Source of the DNA: Tenggerimyces flavus
Lineage (GTDB): Bacteria; Actinomycetota; Actinomycetes; Propionibacteriales; Actinopolymorphaceae
DNA: 64,000 nt
Reading direction: 5' to 3'
NCBI RefSeq assembly: GCF_016907715.1
Contig: NZ_JAFBCM010000001.1
Location: 4,650,001-4,714,000 of the forward strand
Shown here: in pieces, positions 44,869 to 53,930 of the stretch
Layout of the letters: every line of letters starts with the position of its first letter
Numbering within the stretch: position 1 is the stretch's first letter
The notes under the pieces: model-generated
The model's input: only the letters and a program-made list of their open reading frames with translations
Told to the model about the DNA's origin: nothing
Databases searched by the model: none
Position numbers and translations under genes: made by a program

Positions 44869-47800
44869 ATGCGCACGTTCCGCGTTCTCGGTTTCACCCT
44901 CCCGATCGCCTTGATCGCCACCGTGCTCGTCGCGATGGTCACCGCGGGCCCTGCCGATGCGGTAGGTGTGGCGAACGTGGGGCTGCCTGGAACGCCGCGC
45001 GCGTCCTCCTCAGCCGCCGGCGCCGGCCCGGAGCGGGCGTTCGACGGCGACCGCTCGACGGTGTGGACCGCTGGCGGGGCAGGGGAGTCCTGGCTCGAGC
45101 TCGACCTGGGCAGCGACCACGCCGTGACGGGCGTGCGGGCGACGTTAGCCAGTCACCGCAAGTGGTCGTTCGTGGCCGAGGGATCGGCCGACCGCTCGAC
45201 CTGGCTGTCGCTCGCGGACCGTCGCTACGGCCTGTACGGCAGCCAGTTCAGCCTCGACACGACCGGCCGGTATCGCTATGTCCGGTTGAGGATCACGGCG
45301 ACGGAGGGCAACGTCCCCGCCAGCGTGCGCGAGCTGATGGTCCAGGGGATGCCCGAGGCCAACCTGGCGATCGGGCGTACGGCGACGGCCGACTGCTCGG
45401 TGAGCGGCTTCGGTCCGGAGAAGGCGATCGACGGCGACTCCTCGACGCACTGGGTGGCGTGCAACAACGCCCCGCCGCACGAGCTGACCGTCGATCTCGG
45501 CGCGGCCCGGCCGTTCACCGCGGTGGAGTACCACGCCAAGGACCAGGCCTGGCTGCAGTTCGCCGTGCTCGGCTCGAACGATCTGAGCGCGTGGACCGAG
45601 CTCGGCCGGCACACGCCGCAGGCGCGCACGCCGTTGCAACGCGGTCAGGTGTTCCGCTTCGGCGCGACCTCAACGTTCCGGTACGTCCGGCTGCGGCTGA
45701 CCGCCTCCGAGTTCGACAACTGGGTCGGTGCCGTCGAGCTCCAGGTGCTCGGCTCGGCCAACCAAGCGGCCGAGCGCGACCTCTCTCTCGGAACGTCGAC
45801 GAAGGCGTCGTCCGGCTACCAGAACCAGCCGCCGGCCAAGGCCGTCGACGGCAGCTCCGCGACGGCCTGGGTCGCCGACCAGACCCCGCACTGGCAGGCG
45901 GAGCATCCCGGCGAACCCCAATGGCTGCAGGTCGACCTGGGCAACGCCGCGAGCGTGACGCGGATCGAGCACAGCTTCGTGAACAGCTCGGGATGGACGT
46001 TCACGTTGCAGGCTTCGGCGGACGGCTCATCGTGGACGACGATCGCGTCGGGACCGCGTACGGGCCAGACCTTTAACCATCCGGCCGTTGGCGTCTATCG
46101 CTTTGTACGGTTGACGATTCCCGGTTCGTCGACCGGTGGGCACTGGCCGAACGCCCAGTCGCTGAAGGTCTTCGGCAACGGATCGCCGATCACGACCAAG
46201 TGGTGGGCCGACCACGGGCCGGTGATGCGCTACTACCCGAAGCAGTACCAGATCCCGTTGACCACGATCACCGCCGGACTGGAGGACCTGAAGCGCAAGG
46301 GCTATCAGGCGATTGAGCTCGCCCCGGTGCACGAGGGTCCGCGGACGCCGTTCGCCGGACTCGGCGCCACGAACAACTACGCGATCGACCCGTTGATCGG
46401 CACCATGGCCGACTTCGAGAACCTCATCGCGACCGCGCACGCCAAGGGCATGAAGGTGCTCATCTTCGGCAATGCGGGCTACTCCCATCCCGACGCGCCG
46501 TTCTTCCGCAAGGCCGAGCGCGAGCAGGGCAGCGTCGAACGGAGGTGGTTCGACTGGAAGGCCGCGCCGAACGGCGCCGCGAGCTGTGACAACAACGGCG
46601 GCACGGGCTGGTTCCTCAGCGCCACCGCGGGTCAGTGCTACTGGGTGCAGTGGACCAGCGAGGGCGTCAACCTGCCGGCGTACAACTTCGGCACGCAGGA
46701 GTGGCGCGAGGAGAACGCGCGCATCCTCGAGTTCTGGCTGGACAAGGGCATCGACGGCTACGGCGCCGACGCGCCGCGGGTGTACCGCAACATCACCGAC
46801 GCGATCAGCGACCGCTACATCACCGACGTGCTGAACGCTTACGACATCTGGGCGCTGCCCGAGGGCCTGCAGCCGCACGAGCTGCTGGTCGGCATTCCGC
46901 AAATGCACTACAACGTGATCCACGACCTGTCGATCACGCACTGGGGCGGCTCCATCCCGGGCTTCGGCCACAGCCGGATCATCCCGGCCATCGACAGCGG
47001 GAACCCGAGCGCGTTGGAGACCGCGTTCAAGCAGAGCAGGGACGAGGTCAACCAGCAGGGTGGCAGCACGTTGACCGCGCCGAGCTGGGAGCTGGACGGC
47101 CACCTCGGCACGAAGGTGCCGGCCGACAAGCGACTGCTCGAGATCGCCACGCTGACGACGATGGGCACGCAGTTCTTCCTGCACTACGGCTACCACCTCT
47201 ACCTGCCGCAGGTGGAGACGATCCCGACCTGGACCGCGCAGCAGCAAGCCGACCTCGACACGATCACCCGGGCGCCGAACGCCACGGCCGCGCTGCAGGC
47301 ACGCGGTCTGCGGGCTCGCGCGCACACCAACGACGACAGCAAGTTCTACGCGTACAAGCGCACCAGCAAGAACGGCGGAGTCACCTCGCTCGTCGTGATG
47401 AACTACCAGAACACCAGGCAGGAGATCACGGTCAACCTGACCGGCCTGGACATCGCGATGGACCAGACGCCGCTCGACCTGGTGACAGGACAACCGGCGC
47501 CGGCGATCACCGACCCGTCGTACAAGCTCACGCTCGGGCCGCGCAGGTACGCGATCCTCGACGTCGCGCAGGCGCCGGCTCCGTCCGCTTTGCCCAACGG
47601 GGTCTACCGAGTCCGGCCCGAGGTGAGCGCGCCGACGTTCGCGCTGGACGTCCGCGACTGTCAGACCCAGAACGGCGCGGACGTCCGGATCTGGGACTGG
47701 ATCTCGAGCAGTCCTTGCCAGGACTGGCAGGTGATGAAGGTCGCCGAGCCCGACGTGTACACGATCGCCGACCGCAACACCGGGCAGGTGCTCGACGTCG

Positions 47801-48030
47801 CCGGCTGCTCCACCGCGGACGGGACGCCGGTCAACCTGTGGCCGTACGAGGGGCGGAACTGTCAACAGTGGCGGATCATCCCGCTCGGCGACAAGGCGTG
47901 GCAGGTCGTCGGCGTCGGCAGCGGGAAGGCGCTCGACGTCGCCGGCTGCAACCCCAACCGGGACGCCGAGCTGGTCATCTACCCGTACCACGGTGCCCAG
48001 TGCCAGCGCTGGCGCTTCGAGCTCCAGTAG
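44869..48030 (+). CDS. Secreted discoidin / GH13-like / ricin-B-lectin protein
   Basis: The 1053-residue protein is a paralogue of the preceding enzyme with the same order of signal peptide, three discoidin domains and GH13-like domain, and then an added C-terminal ricin B lectin domain (about 905-1053). QxW motifs are CQDWQ, CQQWR and CQRWR. The nucleophile and acid/base candidates fall at D634 (GADAPR) and E665 (LPEGLQ), the same positions as in the neighbour. ATG 44869 follows GAGAGGA; the gap is 16 bases. The two may act on the same extracellular glycan, with the lectin targeting the second enzyme. Confidence 0.85.
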   Translation: MRTFRVLGFTLPIALIATVLVAMVTAGPADAVGVANVGLPGTPRASSSAAGAGPERAFDGDRSTVWTAGGAGESWLELDLGSDHAVTGVRATLASHRKWSFVAEGSADRSTWLSLADRRYGLYGSQFSLDTTGRYRYVRLRITATEGNVPASVRELMVQGMPEANLAIGRTATADCSVSGFGPEKAIDGDSSTHWVACNNAPPHELTVDLGAARPFTAVEYHAKDQAWLQFAVLGSNDLSAWTELGRHTPQARTPLQRGQVFRFGATSTFRYVRLRLTASEFDNWVGAVELQVLGSANQAAERDLSLGTSTKASSGYQNQPPAKAVDGSSATAWVADQTPHWQAEHPGEPQWLQVDLGNAASVTRIEHSFVNSSGWTFTLQASADGSSWTTIASGPRTGQTFNHPAVGVYRFVRLTIPGSSTGGHWPNAQSLKVFGNGSPITTKWWADHGPVMRYYPKQYQIPLTTITAGLEDLKRKGYQAIELAPVHEGPRTPFAGLGATNNYAIDPLIGTMADFENLIATAHAKGMKVLIFGNAGYSHPDAPFFRKAEREQGSVERRWFDWKAAPNGAASCDNNGGTGWFLSATAGQCYWVQWTSEGVNLPAYNFGTQEWREENARILEFWLDKGIDGYGADAPRVYRNITDAISDRYITDVLNAYDIWALPEGLQPHELLVGIPQMHYNVIHDLSITHWGGSIPGFGHSRIIPAIDSGNPSALETAFKQSRDEVNQQGGSTLTAPSWELDGHLGTKVPADKRLLEIATLTTMGTQFFLHYGYHLYLPQVETIPTWTAQQQADLDTITRAPNATAALQARGLRARAHTNDDSKFYAYKRTSKNGGVTSLVVMNYQNTRQEITVNLTGLDIAMDQTPLDLVTGQPAPAITDPSYKLTLGPRRYAILDVAQAPAPSALPNGVYRVRPEVSAPTFALDVRDCQTQNGADVRIWDWISSSPCQDWQVMKVAEPDVYTIADRNTGQVLDVAGCSTADGTPVNLWPYEGRNCQQWRIIPLGDKAWQVVGVGSGKALDVAGCNPNRDAELVIYPYHGAQCQRWRFELQ

Positions 48031-48080
48031 CGCGGAAACTCGGTTGAGCCGGGGAGCCTGGTGCGGCAGCGTTCCCCGGC

Positions 48081-49430
48081 GTGAGCCCTGGCCGTGACCT
48101 CGTCGCCGTGTACCTGCGGTGGATCTTCGCGCGCGCCGTGCTGCATCGCGGCTGGTGGCTGGTCACGTCGGTCTACCTGGTCGTGGAATCGGGGCTGTCG
48201 CCGGCCGAGCTGGTGTTCATCGGCGTAGCGCAGGGCGTCATCTCGTTGCTGTTCGAGGTGCCGGCCGGGGTCATCGCCGACACGGTCAGCCGCCGTACGT
48301 CGTTGATCGTCTCGCACGTGCTCATGGGCACGGCCATGCTCGCGACCGGGCTCGTCACGGACTTCTGGTTGATCGTCGCGACGCAGATGCTGTGGGGCCT
48401 GTCCTGGACCTTCGCCAGCGGCGCCGACGTGGCGTGGCTCACCGACGAGCTGGACGGTGCTTATGGCGACCACTCGCACCGCTCGGCCGCGGGCGGCCTC
48501 ACGGGCATCGGGTCGCGATGCTCGGATGTGGCGGGTGGCCCTGCGGCAACCGACGGGCCTTCGGCCGGAGGGGGTCGTCCTCGGCCCCCGGAAGCCGCCA
48601 CCCCCGAGCGTGGTGGTTGGCCATCGGTGTCGACGGTGCTGGTACGCGCCGGGCGCGCGGAGCTGATCGGGTCGGCGGTCGGGCTCGTCGTGATCGGCGG
48701 CCTCGGTTCGCTGCTGCCGCGCGGCATCGCGATGGTGATCGCCGGGGGAGCGATGCTCGCGCTCGGCCTCTACGTCGTCCTGCGGTTCGGCGAACGGAAC
48801 TTCACACCCGCGACCGAACGCCGCTGGGCCGCCTCGTGGCAGATCCTCCGCGACGGCATCAAGCTCGTCCGGGCGAGCCGCGCGATCCTGGTGATGTTCG
48901 CCGCCACGTTCCTCGTGAACGGTGCCGACAACACTGCCCGGCTGTTCCAGAAGCGGCTGGTGGATCTGGGCTTCCCGTCCTCGCCGGTGCTGTGGTTCAC
49001 CTTGCTCGGCGTGCTGACGCTGCTCGTCGGCTCGCTGGTGCTGCGGCTCGTCGAGGGGCGGGTGGACACGGCCGGTGGCGCGGTGCGGTGCTACGCGCTC
49101 GCCTGCGCCGCCGGAGTCGTGGGCTTCGCCGCGTTCGCGTTCGTCCCGGAGGAGCTCAGCGGCAGCGCGGCGTTCATCCTCGTGGCCGGGATCGCGATGC
49201 CGATGACCCGCGTGATCGGCGTGATCTGGGTCAACCGGGAGACGACCGGCAACGTCCGCGCGACCGTGCACTCGTTCCTCGCCCAGGCCGAGTACTTGGG
49301 CGAGATCGTCGTCGGCTTCGGCATCGCGGCGGTCGCCCGGTTCGCCGGTCTGCCGGCCGCGTTGGTCGTCTCGGCAGCGGTGATCGTGGTCACCATCGGG
49401 GTGATCTCACGGGCGCGAACACAACCCTGA
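48081..49430 (+). CDS. MFS transporter with central insertion
   Basis: The 449-residue protein has about 11-12 helices of the major facilitator superfamily. Motif A-like DTVSRR lies between helices two and three, and it has a GADVAWLTDELDG helix and an FAATFLVNGADNTARLF region. A stretch of about 54 codons (48463-48624) with imperfect inverted-repeat ends interrupts the loop after AWLTDELDGAYG, and the alignment resumes at VLVRAGRAELIGSAVG. Start GTG 48081 fits the first charged residues. The substrate is unknown; it follows the secreted enzymes by about 50 bases and could import their product, but a shared transcript is unproven. Confidence 0.8.
   Translation: MSPGRDLVAVYLRWIFARAVLHRGWWLVTSVYLVVESGLSPAELVFIGVAQGVISLLFEVPAGVIADTVSRRTSLIVSHVLMGTAMLATGLVTDFWLIVATQMLWGLSWTFASGADVAWLTDELDGAYGDHSHRSAAGGLTGIGSRCSDVAGGPAATDGPSAGGGRPRPPEAATPERGGWPSVSTVLVRAGRAELIGSAVGLVVIGGLGSLLPRGIAMVIAGGAMLALGLYVVLRFGERNFTPATERRWAASWQILRDGIKLVRASRAILVMFAATFLVNGADNTARLFQKRLVDLGFPSSPVLWFTLLGVLTLLVGSLVLRLVEGRVDTAGGAVRCYALACAAGVVGFAAFAFVPEELSGSAAFILVAGIAMPMTRVIGVIWVNRETTGNVRATVHSFLAQAEYLGEIVVGFGIAAVARFAGLPAALVVSAAVIVVTIGVISRARTQP
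48463..48624. repeat. In-frame palindrome-like insertion within MFS gene
   Basis: The 162-base segment starts ATGGCGACCAC and ends GTGGTTGGCCAT, which are imperfect inverted ends; further matches (CGCTCGG near each end) extend the symmetry. Its length is a multiple of three and it encodes a Gly/Pro/Ser-rich, low-complexity loop. No second copy was seen in the window. Confidence 0.45.
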
Positions 49431-49436
49431 CAACCC

Positions 49437-49475
49437 TCTCAGCTTTCTCTCAGGTTCTCCTCAGGCCGACCTCAG
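49437..49475 (+). promoter_or_regulatory. Four direct repeats at 11-bp period
   Basis: TCTCAG at 49437 and 49448, then CCTCAG at 49459 and 49470, each 11 bases apart. Tandem half-sites one helical turn apart are typical of OmpR/PhoB-family response regulators. The tract lies 24 bases before a small gene starting at 49499. Confidence 0.75.
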
Positions 49476-49498
49476 CGCTGTCCGTCAGGCTTCCGACC

Positions 49499-49879
49499 AT
49501 GACGTCCCCGGCAGTCCTGGCCCCGCTTCCCGCACTCGAGGAGCAGGACGAGATCACGCTCGTCTACCCGCTGCACGGCGCCTTCGCGGTGCCGGACAAG
49601 AAGCGCGGCTACAAGGTCGTCGACGTCCAACAAGGCGTCGTCACGGCTCTGCGGGACGACTCGATCACGGTCACCAGCGCGGACGGCTTCACCCAGACGT
49701 ACCCGCTGCCGGAGCTCACCCGCACGACGATCGAGGCGACGCACGGCGTCACGCTCACCCACGGCTGCCGGATCACGCTGGTGTCCGGCGTCGACGAGGG
49801 ACTGCGCGTGGTCTCGGTCGACGAGCCACGCGCGGACGGGACGCTCAGGTCCGACTTCGTCCCGCTGCCCCGGGCATAG
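49499..49879 (+). CDS. Hypothetical protein, 126 aa
   Basis: The protein begins MTSPAVLAPLPALEEQDEITLVYPLHGAF and is beta-rich (GYKVVDVQQGVVTALRDDSITVTSADGFTQTYPLPE). The pattern of a DNA- or metal-independent small beta domain with a VTxTxADG strand is seen in PepSY/DUF5666-like proteins, but I do not assign it. No signal peptide is clear. ATG 49499 lies just behind the 11-bp direct repeats, which suggests control by a two-component system. Confidence 0.6.
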   Translation: MTSPAVLAPLPALEEQDEITLVYPLHGAFAVPDKKRGYKVVDVQQGVVTALRDDSITVTSADGFTQTYPLPELTRTTIEATHGVTLTHGCRITLVSGVDEGLRVVSVDEPRADGTLRSDFVPLPRA

Positions 49880-49908
49880 GGGCGATTCTCAAGCCCTAGG
49901 CTCTGCGC

Positions 49909-50616
49909 GTGGCACAGACGCGCTCCGGGCCGGATCGCCCGTTGGTCCAGGCCGTTCGCTCCGAGCTGGAGGCGGCGGGGGATCCGGTCAAGGCCGGCCC
50001 GATGCAGGCGTACATGAAGTCCGATCTGCCGTACCGCGGCGTCCAGTCGCCGGGCGTGAAGCGGATCTGCCGGGACCTGTTCGCCGCGCATCCGCTGGCC
50101 ACGCGGGAGACCTGGGACGCAACGGTCCGCGCGCTGTGGGACCAGGCGAAGTTCCGGGAGGAGCGGTACGTCGCGATCGCGCTGACCGGCTACAAGCTGT
50201 ACCGCGAGTGGCAGGACCTCGGGTCGCTCGAGCTGTACGACCACCTCGTCACGACCGGCGCCTGGTGGGACTACGTCGACGAGATCGCGGCCCGGCGCGT
50301 CGGACCGATCCTGCGCGGCCATCCGGAGTCGGTGACGCCCGTCCTGCTGCTCTGGTCCCGCGACAACGACATCTGGCGGCGGCGGACGGCGATCATCTCT
50401 CAGCTCGGGTCCGGCGAGGCTGTTGACACCAAGCTGCTCGCCGCCTGCATCGAGCCGAGCCTCGGACGGCCGGAGTTCTTCCTGCGCAAGGCGATCGGCT
50501 GGGCGCTACGCCAGCACGCCCGGGTCGACCCGGACTGGGTGCGCGCGTACGTCAACCGCCACGGTCCGGAGCTGTCGCCGCTGTCCCGCAAAGAGGCTAT
50601 GAAGCATCTGCGCTGA
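49909..50616 (+). CDS. DNA alkylation repair protein, AlkD-like
   Basis: The 235-residue protein is an AlkD/AlkC-type HEAT-repeat protein, which removes positively charged alkylated bases. Visible pieces include MQAYMKSDLPYRGV, WWDYVDEIAARRVGPIL (a conserved helix at the active site with Asp) and FFLRKAIGWALRQH with the RKAIGWALR signature. Start GTG 49909. Its 3' end overlaps RNase D by 20 bases in convergent orientation. Confidence 0.85.
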   Translation: MAQTRSGPDRPLVQAVRSELEAAGDPVKAGPMQAYMKSDLPYRGVQSPGVKRICRDLFAAHPLATRETWDATVRALWDQAKFREERYVAIALTGYKLYREWQDLGSLELYDHLVTTGAWWDYVDEIAARRVGPILRGHPESVTPVLLLWSRDNDIWRRRTAIISQLGSGEAVDTKLLAACIEPSLGRPEFFLRKAIGWALRQHARVDPDWVRAYVNRHGPELSPLSRKEAMKHLR

Positions 50617-51823
50617 GCGCGTCGGCCAACGCCGTCGCGGTCAGCGAGACCTGCCACTCCCGCGCGCCGTTGCCGCGGAGCACCTCGGCGACGGTCTCGG
50701 AGGTGAGCTCCTCGGGCGGGGCCCAGGCGAGCCGGCGCATGGTGTCGGGCGCGAGCAGGTTCTCCACCGGCAGCTGGTGCGTGCCGGCGATCTCCTGCAG
50801 CACCTTCCGCCCGGCCGCCAGTCGGCCGGCGGCGTGCGGGTCGCGCTCGGGCCACGATCGCGCGGGCGGCGGGCCGTCGTACGGGGCGGCGTGGTCGGGC
50901 AGTCCGGCGTCCACGAGCGTGGACGCCTTCTCGACCGCGGTCCACCACAGCCCCAGGTCGCGGCGGGCGGTGCGGGTCTCGTACGGCGGCAGGGCAGCGA
51001 GCTCGGGCCGGCTCTTCGGCGCCGCCACCGCAGCGGCCACGATCGCGTGGTCGGGCAACACCCGGCCGGGAGAGACGTCCCGGCGCCGGGCGACCCGGTC
51101 GCGGGCCAGCCACAGCTCGCGTACGTACCCCAGCTGGCGCCGGTTGCGGACCCGGTGGATGCCGGACGTACGCCGCCACGGGTCGACTCGCGGCCGCGGT
51201 GCCGGCGCGGTGACCAGTGCCGAGAACTCCTCCAGAGCCCAGTCCAGCTTGCCCGCGTCGACCAGCTGCTGAGCCAGGACGTCGCGCAGCTCCACCAGCA
51301 CCTCGACGTCGAGTGCCGCGTACGTCAGCCACGGCTCGGGCAGCGGCCGCGTCGACCAGTCGACCGAGGCGTGCCCCTTCTCCAGCCGGTAGCCGAGCAG
51401 CTCCTCGACCAGCGTCGCGAGCCCGACCTTCGGGTAGTCCAACAGCCGGCCGGCGAGCTCGGTGTCGAACAGCGTGCGCGGGCGCATGCCGATCTCGACG
51501 AGGCAGGGCAGGTCCTGCGAGGCGGCGTGCAGCACCCACTCGGTGTCGGCCAGCGCCGCGTCGACCGAGGACAGGTCGGGGCAGGCGATCGGGTCGATCA
51601 GCGACGACCCCGCGCCTTCGCGCCGCAGCTGGACGAGGTACGCGCGGTGGGAGTAGCGGTAGCCGGAGGCCCGTTCGGCGTCGACGGCGACCGATCCGGT
51701 GCCCGAAGCGAGCGCCGCGGCGGTCTCCGCGAGGGCCCCGTCGGACTGCACGACGGGCGGTAGGCCGTCGCGTGGAGCCAACAACGGCACCGGTTCGTCT
51801 GCTGCCGGTGCGGTCTCGGTCAC
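50597..51823 (-). CDS. rnd: Ribonuclease D (HRDC domain)
   Basis: The 408-residue protein has a DEDDy exonuclease domain (VAVDAERASGYRY with Exo I, LHAASQDLPCL Exo II, YAALDVEVLVEL Exo III) and an HRDC domain (about 215-300). It trims the 3' ends of stable RNAs. GTG 51823 is the start by frame. In actinobacteria this gene commonly lies near DUF3000 and hemE, as here. Confidence 0.92.
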   Translation of the reverse strand: MTETAPAADEPVPLLAPRDGLPPVVQSDGALAETAAALASGTGSVAVDAERASGYRYSHRAYLVQLRREGAGSSLIDPIACPDLSSVDAALADTEWVLHAASQDLPCLVEIGMRPRTLFDTELAGRLLDYPKVGLATLVEELLGYRLEKGHASVDWSTRPLPEPWLTYAALDVEVLVELRDVLAQQLVDAGKLDWALEEFSALVTAPAPRPRVDPWRRTSGIHRVRNRRQLGYVRELWLARDRVARRRDVSPGRVLPDHAIVAAAVAAPKSRPELAALPPYETRTARRDLGLWWTAVEKASTLVDAGLPDHAAPYDGPPPARSWPERDPHAAGRLAAGRKVLQEIAGTHQLPVENLLAPDTMRRLAWAPPEELTSETVAEVLRGNGAREWQVSLTATALADALSADAS

Positions 51824-51902
51824 CGCTCTACCGTAGTTGGGTGCCTGCGATTGCTGCTGACAACGCCTGGTAACAGCCTCGGGAGCGTGCGTACGGGACA
51901 GC

Positions 51903-52487
51903 TCAACGACTCCTCACCCGCCGGTGCGGAATCGCGACGACTCCGGGCGGCATCGGGGGAAGTCCGGCGGCCGTACACAGCAGCGTGCCCCACGCCTGGG
52001 CGTGGGCTCCGATCTCGTCGTCGACCGGCGTCCAAGAGGCGCGCAGCTCGATCTCGGCCCGCGCGGGCTCGTCGGACATGCCGCCGAAGCTCTCCGACGC
52101 CACCCTGGTCACGGTGCCGCTGGGCGCGTGGTAGCTCGCCCCTTCGGCGTCCAGGGCCTCGGTGAGCCAGCCCCACGCGACCGTGCCGAGCAGCGGGTCG
52201 GTGACCATCTCGGCGTCGATCTCGGCGCGGACGTACGCCACGCACCGGAACGTGCCCTGCCACGCCTCGTGGCCGTCGGGATCGTGCAGGAGAACGAGCC
52301 GCCCGGTGGCGAGCTCGGCCTCGTCGATCACGACGTCCGCGGTGATCGCGGCCGAATAGGGAGCCACTCGCTGCGGCGCCGGTACTTCTTCGCAAACGAC
52401 CTCGGGCCTATAGCGGGCGGCGAACAATGCCGAAACCGCCTGGCTGAATGCCTTAGGCGGAACGTCTGCATCTCGTCGCGCGTCCAC
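51903..52487 (-). CDS. DUF3000 domain protein
   Basis: The 194-residue protein is a full-length DUF3000 member. Recognisable segments are FSQAVSALFAARYRPEVVCEEVPAPQ, AWQGTFRCVAYVRAEID, and VAWGWLTEAL. Its function is unknown. Its position between RNase D and hemE is conserved in actinobacteria as I recall it. The start is GTG or ATG near 52487, and it is divergent from hemE. Confidence 0.85.
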   Translation of the reverse strand: MDARRDADVPPKAFSQAVSALFAARYRPEVVCEEVPAPQRVAPYSAAITADVVIDEAELATGRLVLLHDPDGHEAWQGTFRCVAYVRAEIDAEMVTDPLLGTVAWGWLTEALDAEGASYHAPSGTVTRVASESFGGMSDEPARAEIELRASWTPVDDEIGAHAQAWGTLLCTAAGLPPMPPGVVAIPHRRVRSR

Positions 52488-52667
52488 GCCGTGAGCCTAC
52501 GTCTGACCACCCCCAACTGACCCAGTGCGACGCGCCGAATTCGCGCGGTACCGCCGCCGAAAGTCTGTGGAGATCGGCCTGGTTGGATGGGGTGGCCTGG
52601 CAGAGCGTAGCGGAACGGGTTCGCGTCATTGCTTTGGGTGACAATTCCTGCGAATGAGAGCGAAAGG

Positions 52668-53747
52668 GTGAAATCCGTGGAGATTGTGGGGGGAATCGCC
52701 GCTCGATCGTCTGCGCGAAAGCGGGTGACTGCGAACTCCGCTTTCGTCCGAGCCACTCGGGGCGACGATGTTCCGCACGTACCGGTCTGGTTCATGCGAC
52801 AGGCCGGACGCTCACTGCCCGAATATCGATCGCTTCGCGAGGGTCTGTCGATGCTCGACACCTGCCAGCGGCCCGAGCTGATCGTGGAGATCACGATGCA
52901 GCCGGTGCGGCGGTACGGCGTCGACGCGGCGATCCTCTACTCCGACATCATGGTCCCGCTGATGGCCGTCGGCGTGGACCTGGACATCGTGCCGAACGTG
53001 GGGCCGGTGATCGCTTCACCGGTCAAGACTCTCGCGGACCTGGCGCCATTGCGGCCGCTGGAGGCGTCCGACGTCCCGTACGTGACGTCCGCCGTCCGCG
53101 ACCTCGTGACCGTGCTGGGGAAGACGCCGCTGGTCGGCTTCGCCGGCGCGCCGTTCACGCTCGCCTCGTACCTCGTCGAGGGCGGGCCGAGCAAGGACCA
53201 CGCCGCGACGAAGGCGCTCATGCACGGCTCGCCGGACCTCTGGCACGCGCTGCTCTCGCGGCTGGCGGTGATCTCGGCGGCGTTCCTGCGGGTGCAGATC
53301 GAGGCCGGCGTCTCGGCCGTACAGCTCTTCGACTCGTGGTCGGGCACGCTGGCGCCCTCGGACTACCAGGAGTTCGTGGCGCCGCACACGAGGGCGGTCT
53401 TCACCGCGCTGGCGGACCTGGACGTGCCGCGGATCCACTTCGGCGTGGGAACGGGGGAGTTGCTCGGGCTGATGGCCGGGACCGGGCCGGACGTGATGGG
53501 CGTGGACTGGCGCGTGCCCCTGCACGAGGCGTCCCGGCGGGTCGGTGGGCGCCCGGTCCAGGGCAACCTCGACCCGGCCATCCTGCTGGCGCCCTGGCCC
53601 GTGGTGGAGGAGCAGGCCCGCCGCGTCCTCGCATCAGGCCGCCGCGGCTCCGGCCACATCTTCAACCTCGGCCACGGGGTGCTTCCGCAGACCGATCCGG
53701 ACCAGCTGGCCCGGCTGACGGAGTACGTGCACAACTGGAAGCCCTGA
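52668..53747 (+). CDS. hemE: Uroporphyrinogen decarboxylase
   Basis: The 359-residue enzyme removes four carboxyl groups from uroporphyrinogen III to give coproporphyrinogen III. The N-terminal [16 protein letters not shown] signature holds the substrate-binding arginine, and [16 protein letters not shown] supplies the catalytic Asp. The late motif [11 protein letters not shown] is present. GTG 52668 and GTG 52677 are both possible; AAAGG at 52663-52667 favours the second slightly. It is divergent from DUF3000, and a family B repeat lies downstream. Confidence 0.94.
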   Translation: MKSVEIVGGIAARSSARKRVTANSAFVRATRGDDVPHVPVWFMRQAGRSLPEYRSLREGLSMLDTCQRPELIVEITMQPVRRYGVDAAILYSDIMVPLMAVGVDLDIVPNVGPVIASPVKTLADLAPLRPLEASDVPYVTSAVRDLVTVLGKTPLVGFAGAPFTLASYLVEGGPSKDHAATKALMHGSPDLWHALLSRLAVISAAFLRVQIEAGVSAVQLFDSWSGTLAPSDYQEFVAPHTRAVFTALADLDVPRIHFGVGTGELLGLMAGTGPDVMGVDWRVPLHEASRRVGGRPVQGNLDPAILLAPWPVVEEQARRVLASGRRGSGHIFNLGHGVLPQTDPDQLARLTEYVHNWKP

Positions 53748-53767
53748 GCTCTATGACGCCCGCCCGT

Positions 53768-53853
53768 GGTCGCCTCACACGGCCAGTGACCCCACTACGT
53801 GGCGTCTACCCGGCGTAAAGGGGCCAATGATCATGTAAACATGATCATTGGCG
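53768..53853 (-). repeat. Palindromic repeat family B, copy 2
   Basis: It is an inverted copy of 13761-13846 with the same 86-base length and about ten differences. The palindrome CCAATGATCATGT at 53824-53836 is inverted at 53839-53851. It separates hemE and the DUF4349 gene, which converge, and may serve as a terminator. Confidence 0.9.
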
Positions 53854-53930
53854 CTGGGTGACGAGCTGCCCGCCGGCCGAGCACAACCAACCTGTCGACC
53901 CAGCGGGCAACCCGATCTGCCGCAGACGTT

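Noticed and set aside
52629-52667. TTG start of hemE at 52629
   Set aside because: It adds 13 residues not expected in the family. GTG 52668 or 52677, with nearby purine-rich sequence, is more likely.
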